Positions 20,765-31,775 of a stretch of 64,000 nucleotides of DNA are shown piece by piece; position 1 is the first letter of the stretch; the number at the start of each line of letters is the position of its first letter. The DNA lies in contig OX463814.1 of the NCBI GenBank assembly GCA_949825045.1, forward strand, positions 28,166,383 to 28,230,382, given 5' to 3'. This stretch comes from Argyresthia goedartella. Its lineage: Eukaryota > Arthropoda > Insecta > Lepidoptera > Argyresthiidae. Below the pieces are notes generated by a model, which was not told where the DNA came from, did not search any database, and was given only the letters and a program-made list of their open reading frames with translations. A program made the translations under genes and the position numbers.

Positions 20765-21104
20765 ACTTCCTATATTTAGTTTCCAATTCCTATCACTTGA
20801 TGAAAAATTCCAAATGATCATGAACATTATTATTTTATTCATACGGAGAACAAGGACATAGTTAAGAATAAGCACGATTTGAAAAGAAAATTTCTGTGGT
20901 AAGTATTTAAACTGTCTTTTATACATAGACGTTTAAATGGCCAGAGTTCCTCGGCATTTATTGCCGTAAACGGGCAGGAAATCATTAAGAAGTGAAATAG
21001 GTACAAAATAAAAAAGCTGTCAAATGTAATAGAATATTATTTTTCAGTAATACATAATGTTATGGATATAACCGTAATTATACTTGGAACAGTATGATAA
21101 AATA
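20765..21104. other. AT-rich region downstream of the lipase gene
   Basis: No gene was recognised. It lies 3' of the lipase-like gene, whose poly(A) signal is at 21105-21110. Confidence 0.5.
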
Positions 21105-21110
21105 TTTATT
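21105..21110 (-). terminator. Poly(A) signal AATAAA of the lipase-like gene
   Basis: On the gene strand the stop TAA (21112-21110) is overlapped by AATAAA (21110-21105), followed by an AT-rich run. If used, the 3' UTR is only a few tens of bases. Confidence 0.6.
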
Positions 21111-23178
21111 TAGTATGGGTATACTCTACCTGTTGCCAGACGGTAGATGCCCGAGCTGGAACAAAATATTATTAAATTAATAAATTGATTGAGATTATGC
21201 AGATAAATGATACTCTCTGCACTAGAAGCAGATGGGATTATAAGTCGCACATTTACAGCTACATACACATCTGTATAGGTTCCTGCGGTGACTTTTTATA
21301 CTGTACTGAATCATAATTTCATTATTTCTTTATTGCACACAAATGATTAAAATGACAAGCTATACAATAAAATAAAATATCTCTAGCAATAGATCTACAG
21401 CAAGAGATCCAGCAAACCCAGTTGGGATGAGAAAGGCTCTGCACTGAAGTCAAGCCGCATACTGAACCTTCTCATTTAAGCGCTATGAGACATATTAAAT
21501 TATTCTCCTACAGTAGTCCAATGAAGAGAAGTGGTAAAAAAATATGTAATTATTACAGTTATAAATTATTTTCACTTTATATGGACTGACCTGGACATAT
21601 AGCCTACATATTTATTCTAAAGACGGCTAATACATATGATGGTAGCTAGTAATGTAAGCAGTGTACCATATAATTCTGCTTGTCTCTTACTTGCAGGCAC
21701 GTTACTTTTACTGTTACAGACATGTCTATTCCTGCCTAAACACAAAGGCGATTTTTACCCCCACTTCATGTAGTCGTGGCCTCCCAATGGCAGCTGTGGT
21801 CCAGAGCACCTATTAGAAGACATGAGTGCTATGGTGTCACATCGGGACCCCAGCAAGTCGTTTATGATGCTGGACTCAAAGAGCTCCCAGGCCCGGTTAT
21901 GGCTGCATAAGTTGTTGGTGCAACCAGGTTGGCTTGAGCTGGGGAAATTGTTTTGTTTCAACTACAACCAAAATATTGTTTTCAAAAATGCGCAAAACCG
22001 TGTCTCTGTTACCCCGTATGGGAAAGGCGTTACGTTATGTATGTATGTATGTAGATATCTAAATCTCTATAACTAATTTATCGTTGAAGAAAAAGAAAAA
22101 GAGGTAGGTAGAAACTAAGACAAGCATGGGAAAGAACAGTGCAGACAAACAAACAATCATTATAAACAGGCACATGTATTGCTTCTGGCCCCACACTAAG
22201 ATATTCCGGTGTCTTGAGGACCAGAAACAGCGAAGTCACAAATAATATTTTTTTTCCTCCCCGGCCAGAAAAAGCATGTATCAGAAGAGACCAATAAAGT
22301 GTAGGAGGTATATTATTTTAATTGATTGTTAATTATCTCTTTTAAGGAAAAGTCCTTTATGTAAATTCACATAGTCACTTAATCAGGCTGCTGATTCCTA
22401 TCAGCATTTGGTCACTGCTACAACTGCACCAGTTTTTAACTTACCTGCCTCCATTAGGATAAAAGTCAACATGTCCTATCGGTTCGCCAATCCCATTAGC
22501 TCTGGTGCCGAATCCATCTGTGTGAATGCCCTCTACATAGTTAGCGTCAGTAGACCTCAGACGGGCGGAGTTCAGGTCCCAGCCGCTACCGGCGGGGTCC
22601 AACCCTGGAATGGTACGAGTTTCATAGGACTTTAAAGATTTTCGGGATGCACAAAGCTTAGACTGATATTCAAAGTTGATCTGGCGCTGCATGGCGTCAC
22701 GCTTTTTCCCATAATAAATAATGTACCCAGATACGAGTAAGATTGAATCATACTAAACCACGCTGGCTCAGTGCGGGTTAAGGAGGGGTGTCGAGTAGTA
22801 GTCAACCCGACTGTTGCCCTATTAGGGCCTCTGACTATCTTTTCGACTACCACCATCGAGTAGCGATAGTTGCCAGGACCTACATCTTAACGTGTCATCC
22901 GAAACACGGTAGCACCCGAAACAAATTGCACATAGAAACGTATACCAATCCATTACACGTTTCAGCCAGATGTTGCTAACAGCAAAATCGTTTCCAACGT
23001 GCGAATATCGCTAGGCCACGGACGTTTTTTTTCCATACTGGGTAGCAAACTACACTTTGAATGAAATGTTTAATAGACGTGTGGATGATATCTGTATCCC
23101 TTAGGCAACATGCCTTGTATTCGGACAACGGTGGAATTTTAGAACGAAAGTTAGCTTAAAGGCACTAAAATGTACAGT

Positions 23179-23216
<38 letters not shown>

Positions 23217-26200
23217 CAGATAGATAGACAGTTCACTCGTTCTTACCAGTTATCCTTGCAACAGTTCCAGATACGGATCTGCCAGCTATTCCCACTACAT
23301 GAGCACCCAGACCAAAACCGACCATGTGTAGAGTATTGTAGTTGACTGCCGTAGCTGCTACCGCCAGTTCAATGAACTCCACCAGCCCTGCTGCGATTCT
23401 GGGTACTGATGCTGAGGCGGCCGCGTAGCCCTGGTTGGCGAATATAGACCAATCTACTATAATGATGTTGTAGTCTTGGACTGATAGGTATGCTGAAAGG
23501 AATTGGAGTAAGGCTGTAAGCGTTGTTATGTCTCACATGAGTATCCTCGAGATTTCTTCACAGAATAGTAAAACTAAGTAGGCAGACACTAAATAAATCC
23601 TTCGCTACACATTTAAAAATCCTTTATACGTTCTTAAATTACGCCAATTTGTGTCTATAATATATTATTGAGCGGTTCATAGACTCATATATTCTTCTGG
23701 CTATCATGTAACATCTATTGTTGTTGTTGTTGTTTCGTCGCTGTTCCTTGTTTCCATGACACAGGGTGTCCAAGTAATTACTGAAGGGCTAGAAGTAGTT
23801 ACTTTTCCCATACTTCTTAGGAAGGAGCTAGTCTAGGCTACGCCAATTTCCTTTAGCTCTGAGCGAGCTGTGACCTCTAACTCGCATAGAGTAAGGTGGT
23901 TGAGAGAGTAAGAGAGAAAGAGAGAGAAAACTTGGCACGAACTATAAGCATCATAAAGCAGAACTATTACCATCCTTAAGCGGCAGATTCAACGAAGATG
24001 TAGCACTTGCATCAGCACCATGCACTATGATGATGGTTTCCCTTGCCGGAAGTATGTCGGACACTACGATAGATTCGGTGGTTGCCAACGTTTGTATCGG
24101 GTTGCGGAAGTTAGTTCTGCAAAGAGTTTTAAAGCTTTTGTGTGTTATTCAGAATGATTTGTCATTATTACCTATAAGAAAACTAATGTCAGGAGAGTGA
24201 ATTAACAATAAGCCTCTATTGGGCATATGAGTAATAATTGTAAAGACTTTATTTTCTGAGTTTAAAGTTTCTACTTATTAAATATATCTCTCTTCTCCTT
24301 CTTCCGTGTGTGTTACGACCTATACTAGGCCTCCTCCCATTCCCAAACAGGGGGTTTGCGGTCCGCTGCTTCTCTTAGACTGCAGAAAAAAACGTTTTTG
24401 CTGTACTGTACATATACATAAGTTTGTTTAACCACAGATACAGTGATATCGTTTAAGATGCTTAGGAGTCGGCATCCAAACTTATCTTAAGAAAGGTCCG
24501 AAAGAAAAGTTTGAAAATGCGATCACCACAACTATTTGTTACATTTAGGTCTACATTACCACCTTGGTTGCGGGATCGCTATTTGTTTGTGGAGATCTTG
24601 CTTCCCTTTACGGGATATGCCCTTATATCGTTTTATCATAAATTTTACTTATTCACCCAAACATCCGATAGTGAATTTCGATGGATTCCCAAAAATATAT
24701 TCACATAGGAACATAAGTTCCTACCTAACTTCATTATAAAAAGTGGTTTATATTAGTGCGTACTATCATTGCTTTAAAAGTGGGCAGCTAATTTAATGAC
24801 ACCTGTATAGTGTATGAACCTGTATGTTGAGTACTCAACAAACCAACAATAATTATATATTTGTAATTTAAAACACATCCGACATAATAAATAAACATAA
24901 ACATTTAAACATAAATTTACATACAGGCCCATAAATTGCTTCTGGCCCCACACTGAGATACCCTGTGTCGTGAGTACCAGAAACAGCGACGTCACATACA
25001 TATAAATATCTAAGACCTTTGTTTTTTTTCTCTCCCTCCAGCCGGAGATTGAACCCGGGCCCTCCCGCATGGTAGGCAGAGCCACAACCACTACGCCACA
25101 GAGGTCGTCAATAAGTAGTCAGAAATGTAAATGAAACCTTAAGTCTTAAATTTGGCCGATTTTAATAAAACATGGGTACAAACCATTGCAGAGAAGTCCA
25201 CTAAGAAGCCTTATACCATTTACAGAAAACCGCATTTAAATTAATTTTCCCTTTTGAGGACTAGCGTGCCTCAGTCCTATGCACATATAGACACACAGAC
25301 ATACGCTTAAAATTTATAAAAACCTTAATTTTCGTGCTCCGTGGTCTAATGGGTTTCACGCTTCTTCTGACACATGTACTGATTACTGAGCATGTACCAA
25401 TAAGATAATTAATTTATCTTAGGTGCATTGTATGGACGTTCTAACGGTGATAGAAAATATCGTGAGGAAACCTTAATTACTCCATAGCTGCGACGATGGG
25501 CTAGCCTCCCGCCACGCAAAATGGAGTTTCGAATAACTGGCTCAAAGTGGACACAGTTGTGCCTCTGCCGACCCGTATGGAAAAAGGCGTTAAGCTATGT
25601 GTTCTTTTTCATCGTCGGGGTTTAAAAATAACGTTACATGTTTACCCACACGGCTTGGCAGAGGAGGTACAGTAGCATGCAGGGTATGCCAGTTATTCCA
25701 TACTCCATTTTGCATGACAGGGCAGTAGCCTACCGCCGCATCTAAGTAGGTATGAAGGTTTCCTCCCATTGTTTCCTCACTATTTTTTTTGTTTTACGTT
25801 TATGTTACTTACCTCGAGTAAACATAGTATTCGTTGAACATTCCAACTCGCTGGCCAGCTTGAATCATATCCCCGGAATCATCGCGAACCACACTGCCTT
25901 TGACAGCTAAAAAATTAAAGTTTATTTGCAATAAGGATAAAGTATCTTACAACTATATATATCTACAAGGCTCTGTTGAAAGGTTCCGCCAGAATATTTT
26001 GAGGACCTTATAATAGGTAAGTATACAAACAAAAAAGGGAAATAATATAGTAGGGATCCTAAGGTTTCGGCAGCCAGGTTTACATAGCAAAATACCTTTT
26101 GGGTTCTGCATTATGGTTGCATTAAGTTCTTTATAGTAAAAGCTACCTTGTGTCAATCACAACGTTTACTTACAGCACACCGCCAAAGCGAGGATCACAA

Positions 26201-26222
26201 GGTTTTTGACAAGCACGGCCAT
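21110..26222 (-). CDS. Secreted lipase-family protein, seven coding exons, catalytic serine replaced
   Basis: The coding exons on the minus strand are 26222-26174, 25906-25813, 24116-23971, 23492-23247, 22604-22445, 21938-21759 and 21155-21110. All introns are GT-AG and the exons total 921 nt (306 residues plus TAA). Residues 1-16 (MAVLVKNLVILALAVC) form a signal peptide. The pancreatic-lipase fold is clear: SRTNFRNP (47-54), HGADAS (80-85, normally HGW), VDWSIFANQGY, HMVGFGLGAH (152-161), GLDPAG (179-184), IHTDGFG and IGHVDFYPNGG, CSHNRAWELF (His245), and C-terminal GIYRLATGRVYPY. Asp181 and His245 of the triad are kept, but the nucleophile of GxSxG is Gly157, so hydrolysis is unlikely. The oxyanion-region W is also A82. 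It is the only host gene recognised. It may be a secreted lipid-binding pseudoenzyme like insect yolk-protein relatives; the role is inferred. Confidence 0.9.
21316..21450 (-). mobile_element. LINE A-family 3' UTR fragment in last intron
   Basis: ATTTCTTTATTGCACACAAATG and the diverged GAGATCCAGCAAACCCAGTTGGGA block match the LINE A 3' end. It lies in the intron between exons 6 and 7 of the lipase-like gene. Confidence 0.5.
21985..22075 (+). repeat. SINE-2 3' tail fragment
   Basis: CCCCGTATGGGAAAGGCGTTACGTTATGTATGTATG matches the tail of the SINE-2 copy ending near 25612. It lies in an intron of the lipase-like gene. Confidence 0.5.
22168..22268 (-). repeat. SINE-1 fragment (body and tail)
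   Basis: ATTGCTTCTGGCCCCACACTAAGATA and GGACCAGAAACAGCGAAGTCAC closely match the body of the copy at 24.9-25.1 kb. The tRNA-like head is absent. It is intronic in the lipase-like gene. Confidence 0.6.
22700..22870 (-). repeat. SINE-3-like dispersed repeat
   Basis: CCCAGATACGAGTAAGATT, CACGCTGGCTCAGTGCGGGTT and GCCCTATTAGGGCC reappear in the opposite orientation at 60600-60830. It is a short dispersed repeat inside the intron between exons 4 and 5. No polymerase III boxes were located. Confidence 0.55.
23179..23215. repeat. (TAGA)n microsatellite
   Basis: About nine TAGA/GATA units in an intron of the lipase-like gene, close upstream (plus-strand sense) of exon 4. Confidence 0.8.
24920..25110 (-). 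repeat. SINE-1, near-complete tRNA-derived SINE
   Basis: The minus strand has an A-box-like TGGCGTAGTGG (25098-25088) and B-box-like GGGTTCAATCTCC (25056-25044), then a body ending in GGGGCCAGAAGCAATTTATG. It lies in the intron between exons 2 and 3 of the lipase-like gene, in the same orientation. Confidence 0.7.
25326..25612 (+). repeat. SINE-2 copy, plus orientation
   Basis: It starts with a tRNA-like TCCGTGGTCTAATGGG, contains GATAGAAAATATCGTGAGGAAACC and AAAATGGAGTTTCGAATAACTGG, and ends CCCGTATGGAAAAAGGCGTTAAGCTATG. These blocks are typical of a moth/butterfly SINE with GGCGT…TATG tails. Confidence 0.6.
25630..25800 (-). repeat. SINE-2 copy, minus orientation
   Basis: Its complement contains GTGAGGAAACAATGGGAGG, GCAAAATGGAGTATGGAATA and CTCTGCCAAGCCGTGTGGG, collinear with the plus copy just to the left. 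The pair forms an inverted repeat directly beside exon 2 of the lipase-like gene. Confidence 0.55.
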
Positions 26223-26290
26223 CTTCAGGTGTAGAAGACAACAATCTTCCGGCACTCGATGATTCTATCATAATTTATACTAAAGCCCAA
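26223..26290 (-). promoter_or_regulatory. Core promoter of the lipase-like gene
   Basis: On the gene strand TATAAAT lies at 26279-26273, about 50 bp upstream of the ATG (26222). An A/T-rich start region (GAATCATCGAGTG) about 25-30 bp downstream of it is the likely initiation site. The 5' UTR would be only about 25-35 nt. Confidence 0.6.
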
Positions 26291-26649
26291 ACACAGATTA
26301 TTATCTGTGAACAATTATTTTACAAGGCAGATTTTTATCATTGAATTGATAACAATCGATATATACTTAGATTAGGGCAATAACATACCGATCAAGCCCT
26401 AATTGATACCTTGTCCAAAGATACATACACGAAAACTAAAGTTATCTAGTTTTGAGATAAGATCGAAAATTGGAAAGGTCGGAAAGAAAAATGGTCATCT
26501 GAGACCCAGAGCCCGACAAAAAAGTGACCTATCCCAGTTTTTGTATATTTGTATTGAATATAAAAAAATATATTATTAACACATTAAATTTCAGTGACTA
26601 ACACTTAAATATTGCTTCCTTTTTTGTTCTAGCCGTAATACAAAAAATA
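26280..26649. other. Upstream flank of the lipase-like gene
   Basis: About 370 bp of AT-rich sequence between the TATA box and the maT transposon. No motif that I can name. Any proximal enhancer must lie here, inside the transposon or beyond it. Confidence 0.4.
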
Positions 26650-26651
26650 TA

Positions 26652-27961
26652 CACAGTCAGGTCATAAGTTCTGTCACACAATAAAAACTTTTGAATTTAG
26701 AACGCTGGCCACAAAAAAGTTTATTGAATTCGAATTTCGAATTTTTCATGAAAATAAAAATGTGTACTTTTTAGAATTTTCCTCATTTTTAAATATGGAG
26801 TGGACACTTAAAGAAGACCGTGTCGCAGTTATTGCGTTGCATCGTTGCGGTTACGCGCCAATTCAGATTTTCGACTTACTGAAAAATTTGAATATAACCA
26901 AAAGATTCGTTTATCGTACCATAAAACGATACAATGAAGACTCTAGTGTAGATGACAGGTCAAGAAGTGGTCGCCCTCGCTCTGTTAGGACTCCAGCAGT
27001 GATAAAAGCTGTGAAGGCGCGAATTCAAAGAAATCCCATACGTAAGCAGAAACTGTTGGCCCTTCAGATGGGGTTAAGCAGGACCACGGTGAAAAGGGTG
27101 TAAAATGAAGACTTAGGGCTTAGGGCATATCGAAGAAAAACAGGACATCGTTTGGACGCTCGTTTAATGGACCTGATACTGAAGAGATGCCGCGCTTTGT
27201 TGAAGCGGTACGCGGGAAAAAAGCATCGGGAAATTCTTTTTTCGGATGAAAAAATTTTCACCGTAGAAGAGAGCTACAAGAAACAAAATGATAAGGTGTA
27301 CGCACACAGCAGTAAAGAAGCGAGCAACCGTATTCCGCGTGTCCAACGAGGTCATTTTCCATCCTCGCTCATGGTTTGGTTGGGAGTCTCTTATTGGGTA
27401 CATAACTGAGGTACATTTTTGTGAGAAAGGCGTAAAAACGAATGCAGTTGTGTATCAAAATACAGTCCTCAAGAACCTTGTTGAACCTGTTTCTCATACG
27501 ATGTTTAATAACAGGCACTGGGTATTCCAACAAGATTCTGCGCCAGCTCATAGATCGAAAAGCACACAAGACTGGCTGGCGGCGCGTGAAATCGACTTCA
27601 TCCGGCACGAAGACTGGCCCTCCTCCAGTCCAGATTTGAGTCCGTTAGATTACAAGATATGGCAACATTTGGAGGAAAAGGCCTGCTCAAAGCCTCATCC
27701 TGATTTGGAGTCACTCAAGGCATCCTTGATTAAGGCAGCCGCCGATATTGACATGGACCTCGTTCGTGCTGCGATAGACGACTGGCCGCGCAGAATAAAG
27801 GCCTTTATTCAAAATCGCGGGGGTCATTTTGAATAAACTTTATTACCATAAGAATCTATGTTTTATTAAGTTCATTTTGCTATATAAATGTTGACATAAA
27901 TAATAAACATGTCTAAATTATTTCATATTGCACATGTGACAGAACTTATGACCTGACTATG
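26652..27961 (+). mobile_element. maT-type (DD37D) mariner relative, copy 1
   Basis: 1,310 bp with 26-bp terminal inverted repeats (CACAGTCAGGTCATAAGTTC… and its complement) flanked by TA at 26650-26651 and 27962-27963. It encodes a disrupted transposase. It is inserted about 370 bp upstream of the TATA box of the lipase-like gene. Confidence 0.9.
26795..27836 (+). pseudogene. maT transposase, copy 1 (nonsense + frameshift)
   Basis: It starts MEWTLKEDR at 26795 with helix-turn-helix DNA-binding domains, then FSDEKIF (first Asp), VFQQDSAPAH (second Asp) and PDLSPLDYKIW. The spacing from the second to the last catalytic Asp is 37 residues, which defines the DD37D/maT group. An in-frame TAA at 27101-27103 (TTA in copy 2) and a one-base insertion near 27396-27400 disable it. 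Copy 2 lacks both lesions but has others. Confidence 0.9.
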
Positions 27962-28375
27962 TATAATTACACACTTTTAGCACGTGTATCAATTGGAGTT
28001 CATATAAAAACAAATAACCCGACTCCATTTTCTTTCAATACCACAGAGGTACAAGCTTATAAATTCACCTTGTTACGGCTTTGCAATTTAAAATCAAACC
28101 TATTCACTTTTCACTAAAATTGTATAATCTGTGTCACTCTATAGTAAAGGATATATATTTTAAATGAAAAGTGATTTGGATTTAAGATTTCACACTGTAG
28201 TTTATAAAGTTATTGGTGCGGTAAGTTTCTAACTCCATGCACGTAACCAGGTGAGTTTATAAATTTGAATGTAAAATTGAAAGAAAATTCAGTCGGGGAA
28301 TTTGTTTTTAAATTCACTTGTATTTTGTCACCAGGATAACATCCGCATAGTCCCAGAGTGATACATATTTCGAAT

Positions 28376-28640
28376 ATATTTATTACACTAATCAGAACAA
28401 ATCACAAACAATACAGAGAAGATATGTACAAAAGTAAGCTAATCTCTAAAAAGAGATTTATTCCAGAAAACCCAGCTTGGAAAAAATAGATTTAAAATAG
28501 CAGAAAAGGTAGCCATATGCGCATAAGTAAAAGTAAATAAATTAACTAATGATATTACTAAACTACTGAATATACTACAAACAGAAGCAGATGTATATAG
28601 AAGTACATGAATATAATTATAATTGATACCTGACATAAAT
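28376..28640 (-). mobile_element. LINE A-family 3' end (truncated copy)
   Basis: It carries AAGCTAATCTCTAAAAAGAGATTTATTCCAGAAAACCCAGCTTGG, the diverged LINE A 3' UTR block, in minus orientation. 27964-28375 to its left holds nothing recognised. Confidence 0.5.
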
Positions 28641-31549
28641 TAACCTGAAAATAATACAGCCGCTAAAAGTGTGAAAAATATATTTTTCCCTCCACTGCTC
28701 GGAAATGGTAGGTAAATAATGGTATGTACTGAGGCCGCAAAACAACGAATACCAGAATAAGAAAAATATTTCTGCCTGTTTAAACAGACCAGAAAGAACA
28801 TTTTTGGCTTGCTTGTTATAGCACTTCGCTCAGATGAACGAAACTCTTTGGCACTTCATATCATGTCGGCAAAAGCCTGCGTCATGCTGTCATGTCGGTT
28901 AAAGCGTGAATGGCTTGTGCTGTCAATTGCGGAAGAAGGCGGAATCCGTCAGGGCGAGTTCAAAACGAAATTTTTCTAATAATATTTTTTCCATTTCATT
29001 AATTTTATTTTCTCACGGTAGTTATAAAACCACTATGTAACGTCTCGGCCAAAAGTGCAATAGAAGTACTCGTCTCTTAGAGGGCCTCGCCTTGGGCTCG
29101 GCGTTCCACCCTCAAACTCACTCGTCCATCTATTGCTCACTTTCCAGCCTCTACAACAATACTATTTGTATATCACGCCTAGAGATATTTACAGCCTCTA
29201 CAACAATATACTATTATTGTATTATGCCTAGATAAATTCATGATGCAATATTAATCTGTTAGCCATTGAAATTTAATAAAGTGTTAATATTTTTTTTAAT
29301 ATATTCAATATGACTCACAAACTGGGTTAGGTCAATTTTCTGTCGGACCTGGTTAATATTTTGTAGGAGCCGTGATCCTTCTACTTTGATTGATATAGTA
29401 ATAGGTATGTTTACCCGGAATAATAATTAGAAATGATGATTCAGTGACAGCGGACATGATGAGCACACCCATTGATCAAGTATCTTGATAAAGAATTATC
29501 ATATTTATTAAATTGAGTGCTATTTTTAATGTGGCTCTTATCGTAATAGTGATTGTTCGATAAAGATCAAATTAATGGTTCTATGATAAAATGTTTGGTG
29601 TGTCATTTTTTATTGCAATACTTGTGTAGTAAGGAAAGGTTTTTTTTATCTTTTTGAAACGCTTTCGGAATGTTATCAACACAACAATTAAAATGTAAAG
29701 GCAAGAAATTTTGGCAAACTCATACAACATTTTTTTTTCAATACACTAATGACTATAATCAAGCAATGTATGGTAATGTTAACATATAGCAATTAATGAT
29801 CAACATGAAAACGAGGCAAAACAATCATTCACTAGCAATTCAATTGAGCAACTATCAATAGTCATGGAAATGTTTTTCTTGCGGCAGCGGCTTGCAGTGC
29901 TTTTATTATCATGAATTCACTAATTTAAAATGTAAAAAATGACGAAAAGATCGATTTATATGTGAATTTAAGTATTTAGCAAGACGAAAGCGTGATATTG
30001 TGTGATGAATTGGACAATAAATTATCCAAAAACCTCTCCAGAATGTCTCGGAGTGTTTTCGATTTACTTTTAAATAAGGTTAGTAATTTAATTATCAAAC
30101 AAACAACTAATATGAGGGAAGAAATTTCTGCACATTAAAAAAACTTGCCCAAATTGACTAAAATTTGCCATACCCATGGATCTTCAGCAATTCGTATCGG
30201 TAAAATGCAATTTTTGGACCAATTGGAAGCAATATCGCAGAAACAATTGTCGCAAATTGTTGGAATTACTTCAGATTGTTCCATATGTAGGCAGTTGTTG
30301 CTTGATTGCTTATATGTATTATCTACAGTAATAAAGACATTTGATTGATTGATCGATTGACATATTGATCGATAAAAGTTGCCGGTGAATTTTCAAAAAA
30401 ATCCCGATTCAACGAAACTTTAGTGTCGCCGCATATGAGCTACAAAACGCCGCCACTGATCTTTATGTGGACTCGGTCAGTGGCGGAGTTTTTCGGCTCG
30501 TGTAAGGTGACACTTAAGGCGATGGGAATTGTTAAAGTAAATTACTGTCGCGGTCTGTAATGACTGCGTTGCTGGTCGCACTGTTGGTGGCCGAAAGCGC
30601 AGCTTAGCTAAGCTCGAGGCCTTCATAGTTTGGCCAGCAGTGCAGTCATTGCGGACCAAGCCTTGCAAATAATGCGACTAATAAAATAAAACCAGCTTAT
30701 TATAAAATTGAGAGTGAGTTTTTTTTGTAACACATAACCGAATTGTGAATAAAGCCTTTTTACAGTACCATTTTTAGTGGTAAGAAGATTTCCCGCTCTT
30801 TTTTCTTGTCACACATAGCCAAATTCTGAATTAAACCTTTTTGCGCTACCTTTTTTACCATTTTCGAAACAAAGCTCGGCAATCATGGAATTTGACAGAA
30901 AATTACCGTTCACTAAAACACGACAGTAACGGATTTTCACAGGAAATTGTCGGCACTTTTTGCATTTTTGCAGCATTTTGAATTTCATGCCATTTGAATA
31001 AAATTCAAATCCTATGAAGGGACAATGGCACCATATGGCGTCACCAGGGCTTGAAGGGTTAAAGTAGACACTTACCAATTCTCGATGAACTATATAATAT
31101 AAAGACATCCCTTTCCTTCGATCACTTATTGTAAAAAAGGTCTTTTTTTCTTTACTATATGCCGTAATCGAGTAAGTTATGATCATTCCACGAAAGTTTT
31201 CTTTGAGAGGTTATTCCGACTAATTAATAGTCTTAATATCCCCAATAGATTTGGTATGAAGTCTAAAGACGCCATTGATTTATATCGTCATTCTTTGTTC
31301 ATAAACCGTTCTGAAAAGGGTTTTTATTTAATGTAGTCTGTTTTTTTTTCAAAAAGGTAAAGTAACTATGGTGATTATAAAAAAACATGATTAAATACGA
31401 GTATATTTGGGGCGAAAAACTGTATTTTAGAATTTTATTTGATAACTTATTACAGATAACTATCCTGTTTACCTCTCCTCAACAATATTAATCGGTACTG
31501 ATATACATTTTGTAGAATACGATTGAAAACACTTCAAAATTTGTAATTA
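28641..31549. other. Non-coding region, no gene recognised
   Basis: Short open frames only, none with a domain. It contains a 47-bp tandem duplication (29145-29240) and an imperfect 26-bp inverted repeat (30552-30577 / 30632-30657) enclosing a 14-bp perfect palindrome AGCTTAGCTAAGCT at 30601-30614. Confidence 0.5.
29145..29240. repeat. 47-bp tandem duplication
   Basis: CAGCCTCTACAACAATA starts at 29145 and again at 29192. The two units are diverged in their AT-rich middles. Confidence 0.65.
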
Positions 31550-31747
31550 ACTTATTTTAAAATAAAAAAAAAAGTGCTAACATAACTTATGATTATTCCA
31601 GCCACCATTATATATATATATATATAAGTTATTTATACCAAATTATTTAAGTCAGACTGATTTCAACTTTTTTCAAATTGCTTTATACTGAATAGCTGGA
31701 ATAATCATAAGTTATGTTAGCACTTTTTTTTTTATTTTAAAATAAGT
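31550..31747. mobile_element. MITE with 53-bp identical terminal inverted repeats
   Basis: 31550-31602 and 31695-31747 are exact inverted complements. The 92-bp centre contains a TA run. No coding capacity. It lies about 28 bp from maT copy 2, separated by a TA repeat. Confidence 0.75.
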
Positions 31748-31775
31748 ATATATATATATATATATATATATATTA

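Noticed and set aside
21755..21961. Stand-alone 68-codon ORF
   Set aside because: It is exon 6 of the lipase-like gene plus flanking intron; splice signals at 21938 and 21759 define the real coding part.
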